From Candidatus Saccharimonadota bacterium (GTDB lineage Bacteria; Patescibacteriota; Saccharimonadia; Saccharimonadales; Saccharimonadaceae): a DNA stretch of 64,000 nt. Positions 7,654 through 16,121 of this stretch are shown here, piece after piece; position 1 is the first letter of the stretch, and the number at the start of each line of letters is the position of its first letter. Where the stretch lies: positions 62,001 through 126,000 of the forward strand of contig JAQBRV010000001.1 in assembly GCA_028286285.1 (NCBI GenBank). The letters run 5' to 3'. Under the pieces are notes generated by a model. That model did no database searches and had not been told where the DNA came from. It saw nothing but the letters and a program-made list of their open reading frames with translations. The position numbers and the translations under genes are program-made.

Positions 7654-9365
7654 GATTGGCCAGGAATCTTGAACTGACCAGGGTCATTGGCTGAAGGAGT
7701 GGCTGGGGTTTCGGGCGCACTGGCTGGTGGAGCACCAAAAATATCAGCTAATTTCTCTGGGGGCAATGCCCCTGTAGGCTGCGGAGAGGTCGAAGCAAAC
7801 GGATCGGGCAACGGGGGTGGGGGTGGCGGCAGCGTACTAAAGTCCGGCAGCGGTGGTAAGCCCGTCGTGTCAAAAGCCGTGGCGGATGGTTGCGTCGAGG
7901 TATCACTAAACGCTGCATGAACGGCAGCCCGGGCATCTTCGTGAGGGTGACGCGCCTGGGCATCAATTTCAGCTAATGTTTGAGGTGCTGGCACAGGCTC
8001 TGCAATATAATCGCCAGAGTGGTCTTCTTCAGGAGGAGAAAGTGTCGTCGAGAGTGGTGTCGCTGCAACATCGTTGGCGAGCGGATCCACCACTGGTGGT
8101 TCCTCGTCGTCAGGCTGTGAATTGGCGTTAAACGGTGACGAAACAGTCGGCGTACTCATGTTACCAGCGTGGCCAGATTCACTGTGGTTTAAAATCGTTT
8201 TATTGCGGTCGTCGGCTTCTTCGCGACGCTTGTCGTCAGCTGCCTGTTCGGTTGTGGCGTTGAGCGCGCTACCCATGATTGGCTCAACAGCGGATGGCAC
8301 GGTTGCCTTCAGCTCTTCAGCTAATTGGTCTTCGGGGTTCTGAGGCACACCCAGCACGGTTTCCGCTTGCTTGGCGGCGGCGGCGGTATTCTCCGTGGCG
8401 ACTTGTTCGGCGACGGCATCGATATCACCCTTTTTCTCGTGCGAGACAGCAAGTACTCCCACGCTTGAATCTGACGCCTTGTCTTTTGTCTCATCCTTTT
8501 TCGCCGATGATGATTTGTCGAGTTTTGTCGCTTCGTCTTCGCTCAGCGTCGTGGTGCCATCGGCATTTGTATCATTCTTTTCATCAGGCTCCGAGCCAAT
8601 TTCGTGGGCCTCTCCCAGTTTAGCGGCGATGAGTTGCTGGTTGGCACCAGCGGCCATCAATTGAGCCGACATCGTCATAACTTTTGATGAGGTGCGGTCA
8701 TTACTAAAGCGATCGGTGGCCGCCACGATACCCGTCAGGAGCGCGGTTGAGATCTGTTCGTCAAGCAGGGGCTTGTCACCCTTGATTGCTTCACTGAGAC
8801 TCACGAGCATTTCGCTCAGACTACTAGCCGTCTCATCGTGCCAGTCAATACTGCCAAGATTACTTGGTTCACCGCTGACGCTCATCGTGACAACGGTTGC
8901 ATCGTGAAGAATCTTACCGTGGGCTTCGAGCGCTTTATCAAGATGCGTCGCGTCCTTAACCCCAAGCGCCAGCACTAATTCGACGTTGTAGTCGCCCTGA
9001 CTAAAGTCGAGATCTTTGTCGGTAATTGTCGTGCGGTACGGCGTAATGAATATTTTGACGACGTCACCATCTACTTTGTAGCGTAGGTGGTCAGCCTTTT
9101 CTTTATCAAGTGCGATAATGAAGTCGCGTAAACTGTCGACGGTGTTTTCGAACGTCTTTTCAGGATCGAGGAATGTCACTGCCGGTGGTATATCACCACT
9201 CACCACTGCTGTAGCGTGCTTTTTCAGCTTGTTCAACATGATGGTAAGACCGAGCGCGGCCGACAACTCGTCGACCGAAGGATCCTGACTGACGGTTACT
9301 AAAATATTCGACGAGTCTTTAATCTTGTCGATTATCTGTTGTCTGGCGCTTGATGCATCTGCCAT
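7650..9365 (-). CDS. DHH-like (NrnA-type) protein with degenerate active site and long disordered tail
   Basis: 571 residues. The first ~250 follow an NrnA/RecJ-type DHH phosphoesterase: ILVTVSQDPSVDELSAALG aligns with the family's SHxxPDxDxxGS, EPSNLGSIDWHDETASS with DHHPSN..., and LLTGIVAATDRFSNDRTSS with the DHHA1-preceding LYTGIVTDTGxFxxxxT. The metal-binding His/Asp residues of the first motif and the DHH itself are replaced, so catalysis is unlikely. From about 270 to the end the sequence is acidic, Pro/Ala/Ser-rich and low complexity (runs such as LPPPPPPLPDPFA), predicted disordered. SD AGGAAA precedes the ATG. Possibly an RNA/nucleotide-binding scaffold. Confidence 0.65.
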   Translation of the reverse strand: MADASSARQQIIDKIKDSSNILVTVSQDPSVDELSAALGLTIMLNKLKKHATAVVSGDIPPAVTFLDPEKTFENTVDSLRDFIIALDKEKADHLRYKVDGDVVKIFITPYRTTITDKDLDFSQGDYNVELVLALGVKDATHLDKALEAHGKILHDATVVTMSVSGEPSNLGSIDWHDETASSLSEMLVSLSEAIKGDKPLLDEQISTALLTGIVAATDRFSNDRTSSKVMTMSAQLMAAGANQQLIAAKLGEAHEIGSEPDEKNDTNADGTTTLSEDEATKLDKSSSAKKDETKDKASDSSVGVLAVSHEKKGDIDAVAEQVATENTAAAAKQAETVLGVPQNPEDQLAEELKATVPSAVEPIMGSALNATTEQAADDKRREEADDRNKTILNHSESGHAGNMSTPTVSSPFNANSQPDDEEPPVVDPLANDVAATPLSTTLSPPEEDHSGDYIAEPVPAPQTLAEIDAQARHPHEDARAAVHAAFSDTSTQPSATAFDTTGLPPLPDFSTLPPPPPPLPDPFASTSPQPTGALPPEKLADIFGAPPASAPETPATPSANDPGQFKIPGQS

Positions 9366-9452
9366 GGTGGTGTTTCCTAGTTTTTATTTATTTGACTGAG
9401 TTTGACATCACTATACCATAAGAGGTTTACCGTGGTCAACAAAAATGGTCAC

Positions 9453-9481
9453 TTTACAAAACCGTGTCTTTCCCCTATAAT
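9453..9481 (+). promoter_or_regulatory. Promoter of rpsT
   Basis: TTTACA (9453-9458), 17-nt spacer, TATAAT (9476-9481). The predicted start leaves a leader of about 38 nt that carries AAAGGA 6 nt before the ATG at 9526, unlike the leaderless genes nearby. Confidence 0.7.
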
Positions 9482-9525
9482 CACCTCTTGATTGTATTAA
9501 CAACTCTAGAGGTAAAGGAACATTC

Positions 9526-9939
9526 ATGCCAATCATTAAATCAGCTATCAAACGTGCACGTCAGACCCTCAAGCGTCGTGACCGCAACGTGACTATCAAA
9601 AAAGATATCAAAGGTGCCACGAAAGACTTTTTCGCTAAACCAACCAGCCTCGGTCTCTCAAAAGCCCAGAGCGAAATCGATAAAGCCGTCAAAAAAGGCC
9701 TCATCAAGAAAAACACAGCTGCTCGTCGCAAAAGCGCCCTGGCCAAAGCCGCCAAAGCCGCTGGTGTAAAACTGGCTCCAGCCAAGAAAGCTGCTCCTGC
9801 TAAAGCTGCGGCCGCAAAACCTGCTGCGAAAAAAGCACCAGCCGCTAAAGCCACCCCTGCTAAGAAACCTGCAGCAAAAGCTGCTGCCGTCAAAAAAGTG
9901 CCCGCGAAAAAAGCAGCGCCAAAGAAAACAACTAAATAG
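9526..9939 (+). CDS. rpsT: 30S ribosomal protein S20 (bS20) with Lys/Ala-rich C-terminal extension
   Basis: Binds 16S rRNA during early 30S assembly. The first ~85 residues are the S20 domain: MPIIKSAIKRARQTLKRR at the start and GLIKKNTAARRKSALAK near 65-80. The family is normally 85-90 aa; this protein has 137, the extra ~50 residues being repeats of Ala, Lys and Pro (AKKAAPAKAAAAKPAAKK and similar), resembling histone H1-like tails. Has its own promoter, a Shine-Dalgarno site and a strong terminator. The tail could bind rRNA or DNA; function unknown. Confidence 0.93.
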   Translation: MPIIKSAIKRARQTLKRRDRNVTIKKDIKGATKDFFAKPTSLGLSKAQSEIDKAVKKGLIKKNTAARRKSALAKAAKAAGVKLAPAKKAAPAKAAAAKPAAKKAPAAKATPAKKPAAKAAAVKKVPAKKAAPKKTTK

Positions 9940-9954
9940 TTTTCCTTGCCTCTT

Positions 9955-9984
9955 AAAAACTTCCCGGATGACCGGGAAGTTTTT
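9955..9984. terminator. Bidirectional terminator between rpsT and holA
   Basis: AAAAACTTCCCGG-ATGA-CCGGGAAGTTTTT; a GC-rich stem with an A tract on one side and T tract on the other serves both convergent genes. Confidence 0.92.
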
Positions 9985-10891
9985 ATATTGAGGCGATTTT
10001 TAGCAGTGCCCGCTCGATTGCGACCCAGGGGTCGATCGCAGAAGTCTTCATGGTCTCATCGGCTTCTGCAAACGCCGCAATGACTTTCCTGGCACCTGGT
10101 CGACCGAGTTGCTTGGCAATCGGTGATAGTTTCGACAAGACAAATGGATGCGCGCCGATGTCTTTCGCGACTTCCCCACTTGGCTTATCGCCGACCGTTA
10201 AGGCTGCCAGCTGGAAAGCCTGGCTCGAGAGCAGCGCAAAGAGTTGGTAGGCCTCTTGGGTCAGTTCCAGTGTCTGTAGCATATCATGAACTTTGCCGAC
10301 GTCACCCTTGAGGGCTGTTTCAAATAGCTGGAAAATATTTTCGGTTGGGTTAGCATCAACTACCTCCTCAATGATGTCGGCCGAGACAGACTCCAGTACC
10401 GCTAGCTTCTCGAGCCCATGAAACACTCGCCACTGGTCGACACCGGTTCGCTCGACCAGTTTACGCGCTAGAATACCCGATAACGCTAATCCCATTGTCT
10501 TGGCCTCTCTGACCGCCCACTCTTCGGCCACGCGGTTGTCACGCTCGCCCCATGGTTTGAATTCTCGTACATCGGCGATCTTTTGCAGTTCCTTGAATGT
10601 TCTCAGACGCTTGTCTGGCTTGGGTTCAACGAGCACCAGCTGGATGTCATCACTGACGCGCGGTAGCCAATCGGCGAAGTCAGTCCAGATAGCTTTGCTT
10701 TGTGATAAATTTTTGATAATCACCAGGCGTTTGTCGGCAAAGAGCGACGACCCCATCAACAGATCGGGAATCTGTTTTAGTTCTAGCTCACTGCCATCAA
10801 TTTTTTCCGGTGTTCCATCAAAACTAGCCGCAATCCGCTGCAACTCGCGCTCAATCTCAAAACTATTTTCACCAATAAGGAGTATGGTCAT
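9983..10891 (-). CDS. holA: DNA polymerase III subunit delta
   Basis: Clamp-loader subunit that opens the beta clamp. 302 residues, with the typical N-terminal MTILLIGENSFEIERELQ (family: YLLxGxExFLxxE), LLMGSSLFADKRLVIIKNL near 45-65 and the helical C-terminal domain with GDVGKVHDMLQTLELTQEAY and LLSSQAFQL. No Walker A motif, as expected for delta. Starts 7 bp after the stop of mutM, so it is the last gene of a HAD-mutM-holA run. Confidence 0.9.
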   Translation of the reverse strand: MTILLIGENSFEIERELQRIAASFDGTPEKIDGSELELKQIPDLLMGSSLFADKRLVIIKNLSQSKAIWTDFADWLPRVSDDIQLVLVEPKPDKRLRTFKELQKIADVREFKPWGERDNRVAEEWAVREAKTMGLALSGILARKLVERTGVDQWRVFHGLEKLAVLESVSADIIEEVVDANPTENIFQLFETALKGDVGKVHDMLQTLELTQEAYQLFALLSSQAFQLAALTVGDKPSGEVAKDIGAHPFVLSKLSPIAKQLGRPGARKVIAAFAEADETMKTSAIDPWVAIERALLKIASI

Positions 10892-10897
10892 CTGCTT

Positions 10898-11767
10898 CTA
10901 TTCTACCTGACAAAGAGGACAAATGTGCGTACCGCGGCCAGCTACCTTTAATTTTATGATTTCGACGTCCGGATGACGCGGACACATGAGGCCTTCACGG
11001 CGAAAGACCCGGGCGAAATCCATGTAACTGCCCTTCTTGCCCTCAGCGTTAATGTAGGTCTGATTGGACGAGCCGCCTTTTTCGATAGCCAGGTTCATGA
11101 CGGTGCGCAGTTCGATGTAGAGCTTCTTGAATTCTGCCTTCGTGATCGAGCCGACGAGGCGTTTGGGATGGAGCTTGGCGCCCCACAGGCTTTCATCGGC
11201 ATAGATATTACCGACGCCCGCCACGACGGTCTGATCGAGTAGCGCTGCTTTGATGCTGGTTCTCGCACGCCGCATAAAACGCTCAGCAAATTGCTGCCAC
11301 GTAAAGTCAGCCTCGAGTGGCTCCGGGCCAACTTTTTGCATAAAATTAATGTTCGGTACTTCGATCGTCGGCATCAAGCGCATCCAGCCAAACTTGCGTT
11401 GGTCATTAAAAAACAGATATGAGCCGTCCTCAAACTCAAACGTAACTCGGGTTGATTTGTCGGGTAGTTCATTAATCAAACTATCGCTCGGATGTCCTGC
11501 CCCGAATCGCTCATCGCCCACAAATACCAGTTGGCCAGTCATTTTGAGATGGATTACCAGACTATACTCGCTAGACAGGTCGATAAGGAGTACTTTCGCT
11601 CGGCGCCGCACATCGAGCACTGTCGCCCCAATGAGGAATTCTTTTACGTCGGCCGGGGCATTCGGAAATGATTTTTCAGTGTCGTGTTTGGCTTCTTTAA
11701 TCACCTGCCCGATAATTAGCTTTTCAAGCCCCCGCCGAACCGTCTCGACTTCCGGGAGCTCAGGCAC
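10898..11767 (-). CDS. mutM: Formamidopyrimidine-DNA glycosylase (Fpg/MutM)
   Basis: Excises 8-oxoguanine and formamidopyrimidines. 289 residues starting MPELPEVETVRRGLEKL with the catalytic Pro2 and Glu3; the H2TH region is VGNIYADESLWGAKLHPKR near 165-185; the C-terminal zinc finger is MCPRHPDVEI...THICPLCQ. The usual finger is C-x2-C...C-x2-C; here the second ligand is His (C-P-R-H), a substitution that can still bind zinc. The start overlaps the end of the upstream HAD gene by 8 bp. Confidence 0.96.
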   Translation of the reverse strand: MPELPEVETVRRGLEKLIIGQVIKEAKHDTEKSFPNAPADVKEFLIGATVLDVRRRAKVLLIDLSSEYSLVIHLKMTGQLVFVGDERFGAGHPSDSLINELPDKSTRVTFEFEDGSYLFFNDQRKFGWMRLMPTIEVPNINFMQKVGPEPLEADFTWQQFAERFMRRARTSIKAALLDQTVVAGVGNIYADESLWGAKLHPKRLVGSITKAEFKKLYIELRTVMNLAIEKGGSSNQTYINAEGKKGSYMDFARVFRREGLMCPRHPDVEIIKLKVAGRGTHICPLCQVE

Positions 11768-12335
11768 CGTCCTGCTCCAATATTATCTGAAGATCTGACT
11801 GAAATTGCCGATTATTAGTAAAGAGCAGCGCCTGCATACCTGCCATCCGCGCTCCCTCAACGTTCTTCGCCAGATCGTCAATCATGACACATTCCTCAGA
11901 TGCAACACCCAGCTCATGCGCGGCCAGTTCAAATATTTCGCGTGCCGGCTTGATGATACCTACCTGGCTTGAAAGAATAAATGCATCAAATAATTGCGTC
12001 CGTTCTTCGACCGGAAAAAGTTGATCCATCGTCTCATCGCCAATATTACTCAGTAGTCCTATTTTATAGTCCTTTTTAAGTTCCTTCGCGTACGCAATCA
12101 ATTGTTCATTGCGACTATGCTGTTGCTTATCGAGCTCACGGATATCGTCGCTCGTTTTACCCGACAGTTCGGCGATGGCATCAAAGTACTCGCTGCGCGA
12201 AATAAAGCCGTGATCGCAGGCGTGAATAACGTCGTGAACAGCTTGACGCTTGTCGAAGGGCACCAGCTCATAAAGCATGTCGATATTGTCGCGGTATAGT
12301 ACCCCGAAACAATCAAAAATGAGAGCACGTATCAT
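11760..12335 (-). CDS. HAD-family hydrolase (YihX-like)
   Basis: Haloacid dehalogenase superfamily phosphatase. Motif I is LIFDCFGVLYRDN (nucleophile Asp8), motif II Ser in GLLSNIGD near 100, motif III Lys in IIKPAREIF near 130, and motif IV MIDDLAKNVEGARMAG near 155. This arrangement matches the YihX/epoxide-hydrolase N-terminal subgroup that acts on sugar phosphates. 191 residues. A -10 (TACAAT) ends 6 nt before the ATG, predicting a leaderless mRNA heading the HAD-mutM-holA operon. Confidence 0.9.
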   Translation of the reverse strand: MIRALIFDCFGVLYRDNIDMLYELVPFDKRQAVHDVIHACDHGFISRSEYFDAIAELSGKTSDDIRELDKQQHSRNEQLIAYAKELKKDYKIGLLSNIGDETMDQLFPVEERTQLFDAFILSSQVGIIKPAREIFELAAHELGVASEECVMIDDLAKNVEGARMAGMQALLFTNNRQFQSDLQIILEQDGA

Positions 12336-12341
12336 GCTCTC

Positions 12342-12347
12342 ATTGTA
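12342..12347 (-). promoter_or_regulatory. -10 element of the HAD-mutM-holA operon, leaderless geometry
   Basis: TACAAT on the minus strand, exactly 6 nt from the HAD ATG at 12335. Confidence 0.55.
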
Positions 12348-12368
12348 GTGTATATCTCTCGCGATTGC

Positions 12369-12962
12369 CTAATCTTTGCCGATGTATTGGTCGGCGTCAG
12401 GGATTTGGGTGAGGAATAGGCCCCGCACCTGTCCAACATCGGCCACCAGTGAGCCTTTCGCAGTATCGCAGGTTGACGTCCAGAGTCGTTTGACTGTAGA
12501 TTTGCCATTCATAATTGCGAACTCATATACGATACCTCCGGCGCAGACACCGCGCGTGTCATCAGCAGCGCCAGCAAGGGGCGTACCTTTGGCTAGGCCG
12601 GCCAGGGCAAGAGCGTGAACGAATTCATCGTACGCCTTGGTGTTATTTTCGTACTGCTTACTCACCAGCGGTTGTGCTAAGTATCCTTGATAGCGGTTAA
12701 AGTCGCGCATCCCTGGCGTAATGATAATCTGATACGAGCGGAAGGCTTCATCGGCTACGATTGCACCACGCGCAATCATTCGTACGCTGCGATCAGCCGT
12801 CGTGTTCAGAAGCGCCTCATTACTGACATCAATCACCTGGCTCGTTTCATCGGCGTTGTTATTGGTAAAAATACGAACAACCGAAACCGCCGCGGCAATA
12901 AGCAAGCCGACAATAACAATCAAAAATATGATAGGGATAAAACGCTGGACACCTCTGTTCAT
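12369..12962 (-). CDS. Hypothetical single-pass membrane protein, 197 aa
   Basis: Family not recognised. One N-terminal transmembrane helix (FIPIIFLIVIVGLLIAAAVS, residues about 8-28) followed by an outward-facing domain of about 165 residues containing two cysteines (VCAGG and TSTCDTA) that could form a disulfide. Likely anchored in the cytoplasmic membrane with the C-terminal domain outside. TATAAT ends exactly 6 nt before the ATG, so the mRNA is predicted leaderless. Confidence 0.8.
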   Translation of the reverse strand: MNRGVQRFIPIIFLIVIVGLLIAAAVSVVRIFTNNNADETSQVIDVSNEALLNTTADRSVRMIARGAIVADEAFRSYQIIITPGMRDFNRYQGYLAQPLVSKQYENNTKAYDEFVHALALAGLAKGTPLAGAADDTRGVCAGGIVYEFAIMNGKSTVKRLWTSTCDTAKGSLVADVGQVRGLFLTQIPDADQYIGKD

Positions 12963-12968
12963 ATCTGC

Positions 12969-12974
12969 ATTATA
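12969..12974 (-). promoter_or_regulatory. -10 element of the 197-aa membrane protein gene, leaderless geometry
   Basis: Consensus TATAAT on the minus strand with 6 nt to the ATG at 12962. Confidence 0.65.
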
Positions 12975-12988
12975 TCATACTTATGGTT

Positions 12989-13561
12989 CTAAGTCAATGA
13001 ACGGACTGATCTTTCCATCCATCGGAGAAGTACCAAGGCAATCCGCTCCTCCTGCATCTTGCCAGCAAGAATCATGTGCTTTGCTTCATCGAAGCCTACC
13101 CATACATCTGCCTCAATTTCCTCGCCATCTTCTAAATCCTGCCCATCGATGTTTTTCTGCCAATCTGAGGTCTCAAATACATATAAATCCCATTCGACGG
13201 TCGCGCCGAGCACTGATTTTTTATAGAGCTGCAATGAACCAATATCAATACCCGCCTCTTGGCGTGCTTCGACGATTGCTTGGGTCTGCGCCGCCTCAAC
13301 TATATCGCCCTCACTCAATCGATGCGTTTCATACTCGGCAAGACTATCGAAGACTTTCCCGCCTGGTAATCGATAGTCCCAATCATCAAGTTCTTTTCGA
13401 AACTCTTTCGTCAACAGTATTGTCCCGGTCTCTTTATCCCAGATAATAATCCGCGCACCCGGTGCTCGTCGCGCTACTTCAAACACGCGACCGTCTGGCT
13501 GTTTTGTTTGAACAATTTCGAATAATTTTCCACGGGCAATCACCTCTTCAGATTCACTCAC
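12989..13561 (-). CDS. NUDIX hydrolase
   Basis: Hydrolyses nucleoside diphosphates linked to another group; closest in layout to ADP-ribose pyrophosphatases. The Nudix box is split: PGGKVFDS is followed by an insertion of about 20 residues and then AAQTQAIVEARQEAGIDIG, where REVxEExG reads VEARQEAG, so one of the conserved acidic residues is Gln. 190 residues. Start is GTG at 13561, overlapping the polA stop as TAGTG, so translation follows polA. Activity needs testing because of the altered box. Confidence 0.82.
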   Translation of the reverse strand: MSESEEVIARGKLFEIVQTKQPDGRVFEVARRAPGARIIIWDKETGTILLTKEFRKELDDWDYRLPGGKVFDSLAEYETHRLSEGDIVEAAQTQAIVEARQEAGIDIGSLQLYKKSVLGATVEWDLYVFETSDWQKNIDGQDLEDGEEIEADVWVGFDEAKHMILAGKMQEERIALVLLRWMERSVRSLT

Positions 13562-16092
13562 TATAGCTCGCCCCAGTTCTTCCCTACCGACACATCAACA
13601 CGCAGATTCACACCGAGATCGGGATAGATATTTTCCATCGTGGTCTTGAGGATTTCGCCTACTTTTTCGGCATTTTCAGCTGGACATTCTACCAGGATAC
13701 TGTCGTGAATCTGCAAGATCTGCGTCCCGAGATCACCAAGCTTTCTGTCGACTTCGATCATGGCCATTTTCATGAGGTCGGCTTCGGTGCCCTGGATCGG
13801 CATATTGGCCGCGGCTCGCTTGGCGCCTTCGCGCACCATGAAGTTACTGCTGGTGACATCGGGTGTAGGGCGGCGGCGACCAAAGTAGGTCTCGGCATAG
13901 CCCTCAACACGCGCCTTTTCGAGTGTGTCGTCAATGAACTTTCGGATTGGCGCACGTAGTGCAAAATATTCATCGATGAACTTTTTGGCTTCGATAAAGG
14001 TCATGCCGGTATTGGCCGCCAGGCCATGCGGGCTCATGCCGTAGAGTATGCCGAAATTAATCACCTTGGCGTCGCGTCGCTGCGCTTTTGTGACGTCATC
14101 CATTGGGATCTTATAGACATCACTGGCTGTTTTGGTGTGAATATCAACATCACCATTGAAATCATTAATCAATTCTTTGTCGCCAGCTAATACCGCTGCG
14201 AGACGTAACTCAAACTGCGAGTAGTCGGCACTGACAAAGACCTTGTCGCCTTCGGGAATAAATCCCTCTCGCACCCGACGCCCGAGGTCAGTGCGTACCG
14301 GAATATTTTGCAGGTTCGGAGTAGTACTCGACAGCCGTCCAGTGGCAGCGACATCTTGGTTGAATGTGGTATGGATACGGTCGTGCTCGTCAGCCACTTC
14401 TGGCAATGTATCGACGTAGGTGTTTTTGAGCTTGGCCAGCTCTCTGGTCTTTTCAATTAGTTCGATGATCGGATGTTGCCCGCGTAGTTTGTCGAGCTCT
14501 TTTTGGCCAGTACTATAGCCAGTTTTACCTTTTTTGATGCCGGCTGTCGGCAGTTGCAGCTTGGTAAATAACACTTCGGACAGTTGCGATGGGCTGCCGA
14601 TATTAAATTCGTAGCCGGCCATTGCATACATTTCTTGCTCAAGCCGGGCGTGCTCATCACCGAGTTCTTTACCCATGGTTTTGAACAGGTCTTTATTAAT
14701 CTTGATGCCGTAGCGTTCCATGATGAATAAATGGTAGGTCAGCGGAAAATCGAGCGTTCTGGCGACCTTGCCGATAGACGGTGTGTGTTCAAACACTTCA
14801 CATTGCCAGCGGTAGACCTGCCATAGTCCTGCTACATACTCGGCGGTTGAAGCTACTTCACCGCCCAGTAGCGCTTCAAGCGAACGATCGCGGCGCAGTG
14901 GGTCGATCAAAAAGGCGGCCTGGTGCACATCGTGCAGTTCGCCGAATCGTACCTCGACGTCATGATCCGCCAAATGATGATAGAGCAGTTTACTGTCGTA
15001 GCTAATGACGGTCGCTAGCTCAAACACTCGCCAAGCACTTCGCGGCAGATCGGCAATCTTGGTGTGTGAAACTGTCTTGTCGTCCAGCGCCAGCCAGATC
15101 TCATCGTCAACTGCGTGCAGAACAATTGGCCCGTCGATCGAGATTGTTTCGGGCCAAGCTACCTCCTTCAGAACGGTCGCGCCCGGTGTGTCAAAGAAGA
15201 GGGGATGTTGCACCTCTTGCTGCATGTGCTTCGGCAGTCGTTTTACGAGTGACGTAAATTCAAGCCGTTGGAGTATTTCGGCGACTTTCGTGAGGTCAGT
15301 GTCATTCACGTCGGCCACGCCCCAATCGATCTTAACGGGTGCATCAACCCAAATCCGACCAACTTCTTTAGTCATGTAGGCTGATTCTTTGCCTGCTTCG
15401 AGTTTTTTGGCGACAGTTGGCTTGATATCATCAAGATGCTCATAGATGCCGTCGAGGGTTTTGTAGTCTTGCAGTAGCTGGACGGCCGTTTTCTCACCAA
15501 CGCCAGGCACACCAGGCAGATTGTCAGAGCTATCCCCCTTCAGTGATTTAAGGTCGAGAAACTGCTCCACATCGATACCGTATTTGGTCTCAAAGTAGGC
15601 CACGTCAAATTCTTCGAGATTGGAAAGCCCATTTTTCAACGCATAGACTTTTGTGGTCGGACTAATTAGCTGCAGCGCATCTAAATCACTGGTGATAAGG
15701 TCGGTCTCAATCCCCTTTTCAGCCGCCTGCATCGCAAAGGCGCCGAGGATATCGTCGGCCTCGTAATCATCGAGCTCGTAGAGTGGCCAGCCGAAGGCTT
15801 CGAGTAGTTCTTGAAGGATTGGGATTTGTTCGTAGAAATCAGCCGGCGCTGGTTTACGACCGGCTTTGTACTCCGGGTAAATCTCGCGGCGTTTGCGGAT
15901 ATTCGTTTTAGGCTTATCCCACGCTACCGCTACATAATCTGGTTCAAGTTTTTTAATTAGTTCAATCGCCAGGCTGGCAAAGCCGAACACTCCACCCGTT
16001 GGCGTGCCATCTTTTGTACTGAGATTGGGCATTGCGTAATACCCTCTGTAGAATACTGATTTTCCGTCGATAACTGCCAGCCGCTTTGTCAT
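13561..16092 (-). CDS. polA: DNA polymerase I
   Basis: Gap-filling polymerase with 5' nuclease. 843 residues: an N-terminal 5'-3' exonuclease domain (YEADDILGAFA and GDSSDNLPGVPGVGEKTA), a central 3'-5' exonuclease-like domain, and a polymerase domain with ATGRLSSTTPNLQNIP, SADYSQFELRLAAVLAGD, the O-helix RRDAKVINFGILYGMS and QIHDSILVECP. The central domain lacks the D-x-E motif of proofreading enzymes (the equivalent strand reads IVLHAVDDEIWLAL), so proofreading is probably lost, as in Bacillus-type enzymes. TATACT lies 6 nt before the ATG. Confidence 0.96.
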   Translation of the reverse strand: MTKRLAVIDGKSVFYRGYYAMPNLSTKDGTPTGGVFGFASLAIELIKKLEPDYVAVAWDKPKTNIRKRREIYPEYKAGRKPAPADFYEQIPILQELLEAFGWPLYELDDYEADDILGAFAMQAAEKGIETDLITSDLDALQLISPTTKVYALKNGLSNLEEFDVAYFETKYGIDVEQFLDLKSLKGDSSDNLPGVPGVGEKTAVQLLQDYKTLDGIYEHLDDIKPTVAKKLEAGKESAYMTKEVGRIWVDAPVKIDWGVADVNDTDLTKVAEILQRLEFTSLVKRLPKHMQQEVQHPLFFDTPGATVLKEVAWPETISIDGPIVLHAVDDEIWLALDDKTVSHTKIADLPRSAWRVFELATVISYDSKLLYHHLADHDVEVRFGELHDVHQAAFLIDPLRRDRSLEALLGGEVASTAEYVAGLWQVYRWQCEVFEHTPSIGKVARTLDFPLTYHLFIMERYGIKINKDLFKTMGKELGDEHARLEQEMYAMAGYEFNIGSPSQLSEVLFTKLQLPTAGIKKGKTGYSTGQKELDKLRGQHPIIELIEKTRELAKLKNTYVDTLPEVADEHDRIHTTFNQDVAATGRLSSTTPNLQNIPVRTDLGRRVREGFIPEGDKVFVSADYSQFELRLAAVLAGDKELINDFNGDVDIHTKTASDVYKIPMDDVTKAQRRDAKVINFGILYGMSPHGLAANTGMTFIEAKKFIDEYFALRAPIRKFIDDTLEKARVEGYAETYFGRRRPTPDVTSSNFMVREGAKRAAANMPIQGTEADLMKMAMIEVDRKLGDLGTQILQIHDSILVECPAENAEKVGEILKTTMENIYPDLGVNLRVDVSVGKNWGEL

Positions 16093-16098
16093 AGTATT

Positions 16099-16104
16099 AG
16101 TATA
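16099..16104 (-). promoter_or_regulatory. -10 element of polA, leaderless geometry
   Basis: TATACT on the minus strand with exactly 6 nt to the polA ATG at 16092. Confidence 0.65.
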
Positions 16105-16121
16105 CCCTACCGCCTGCTTAC

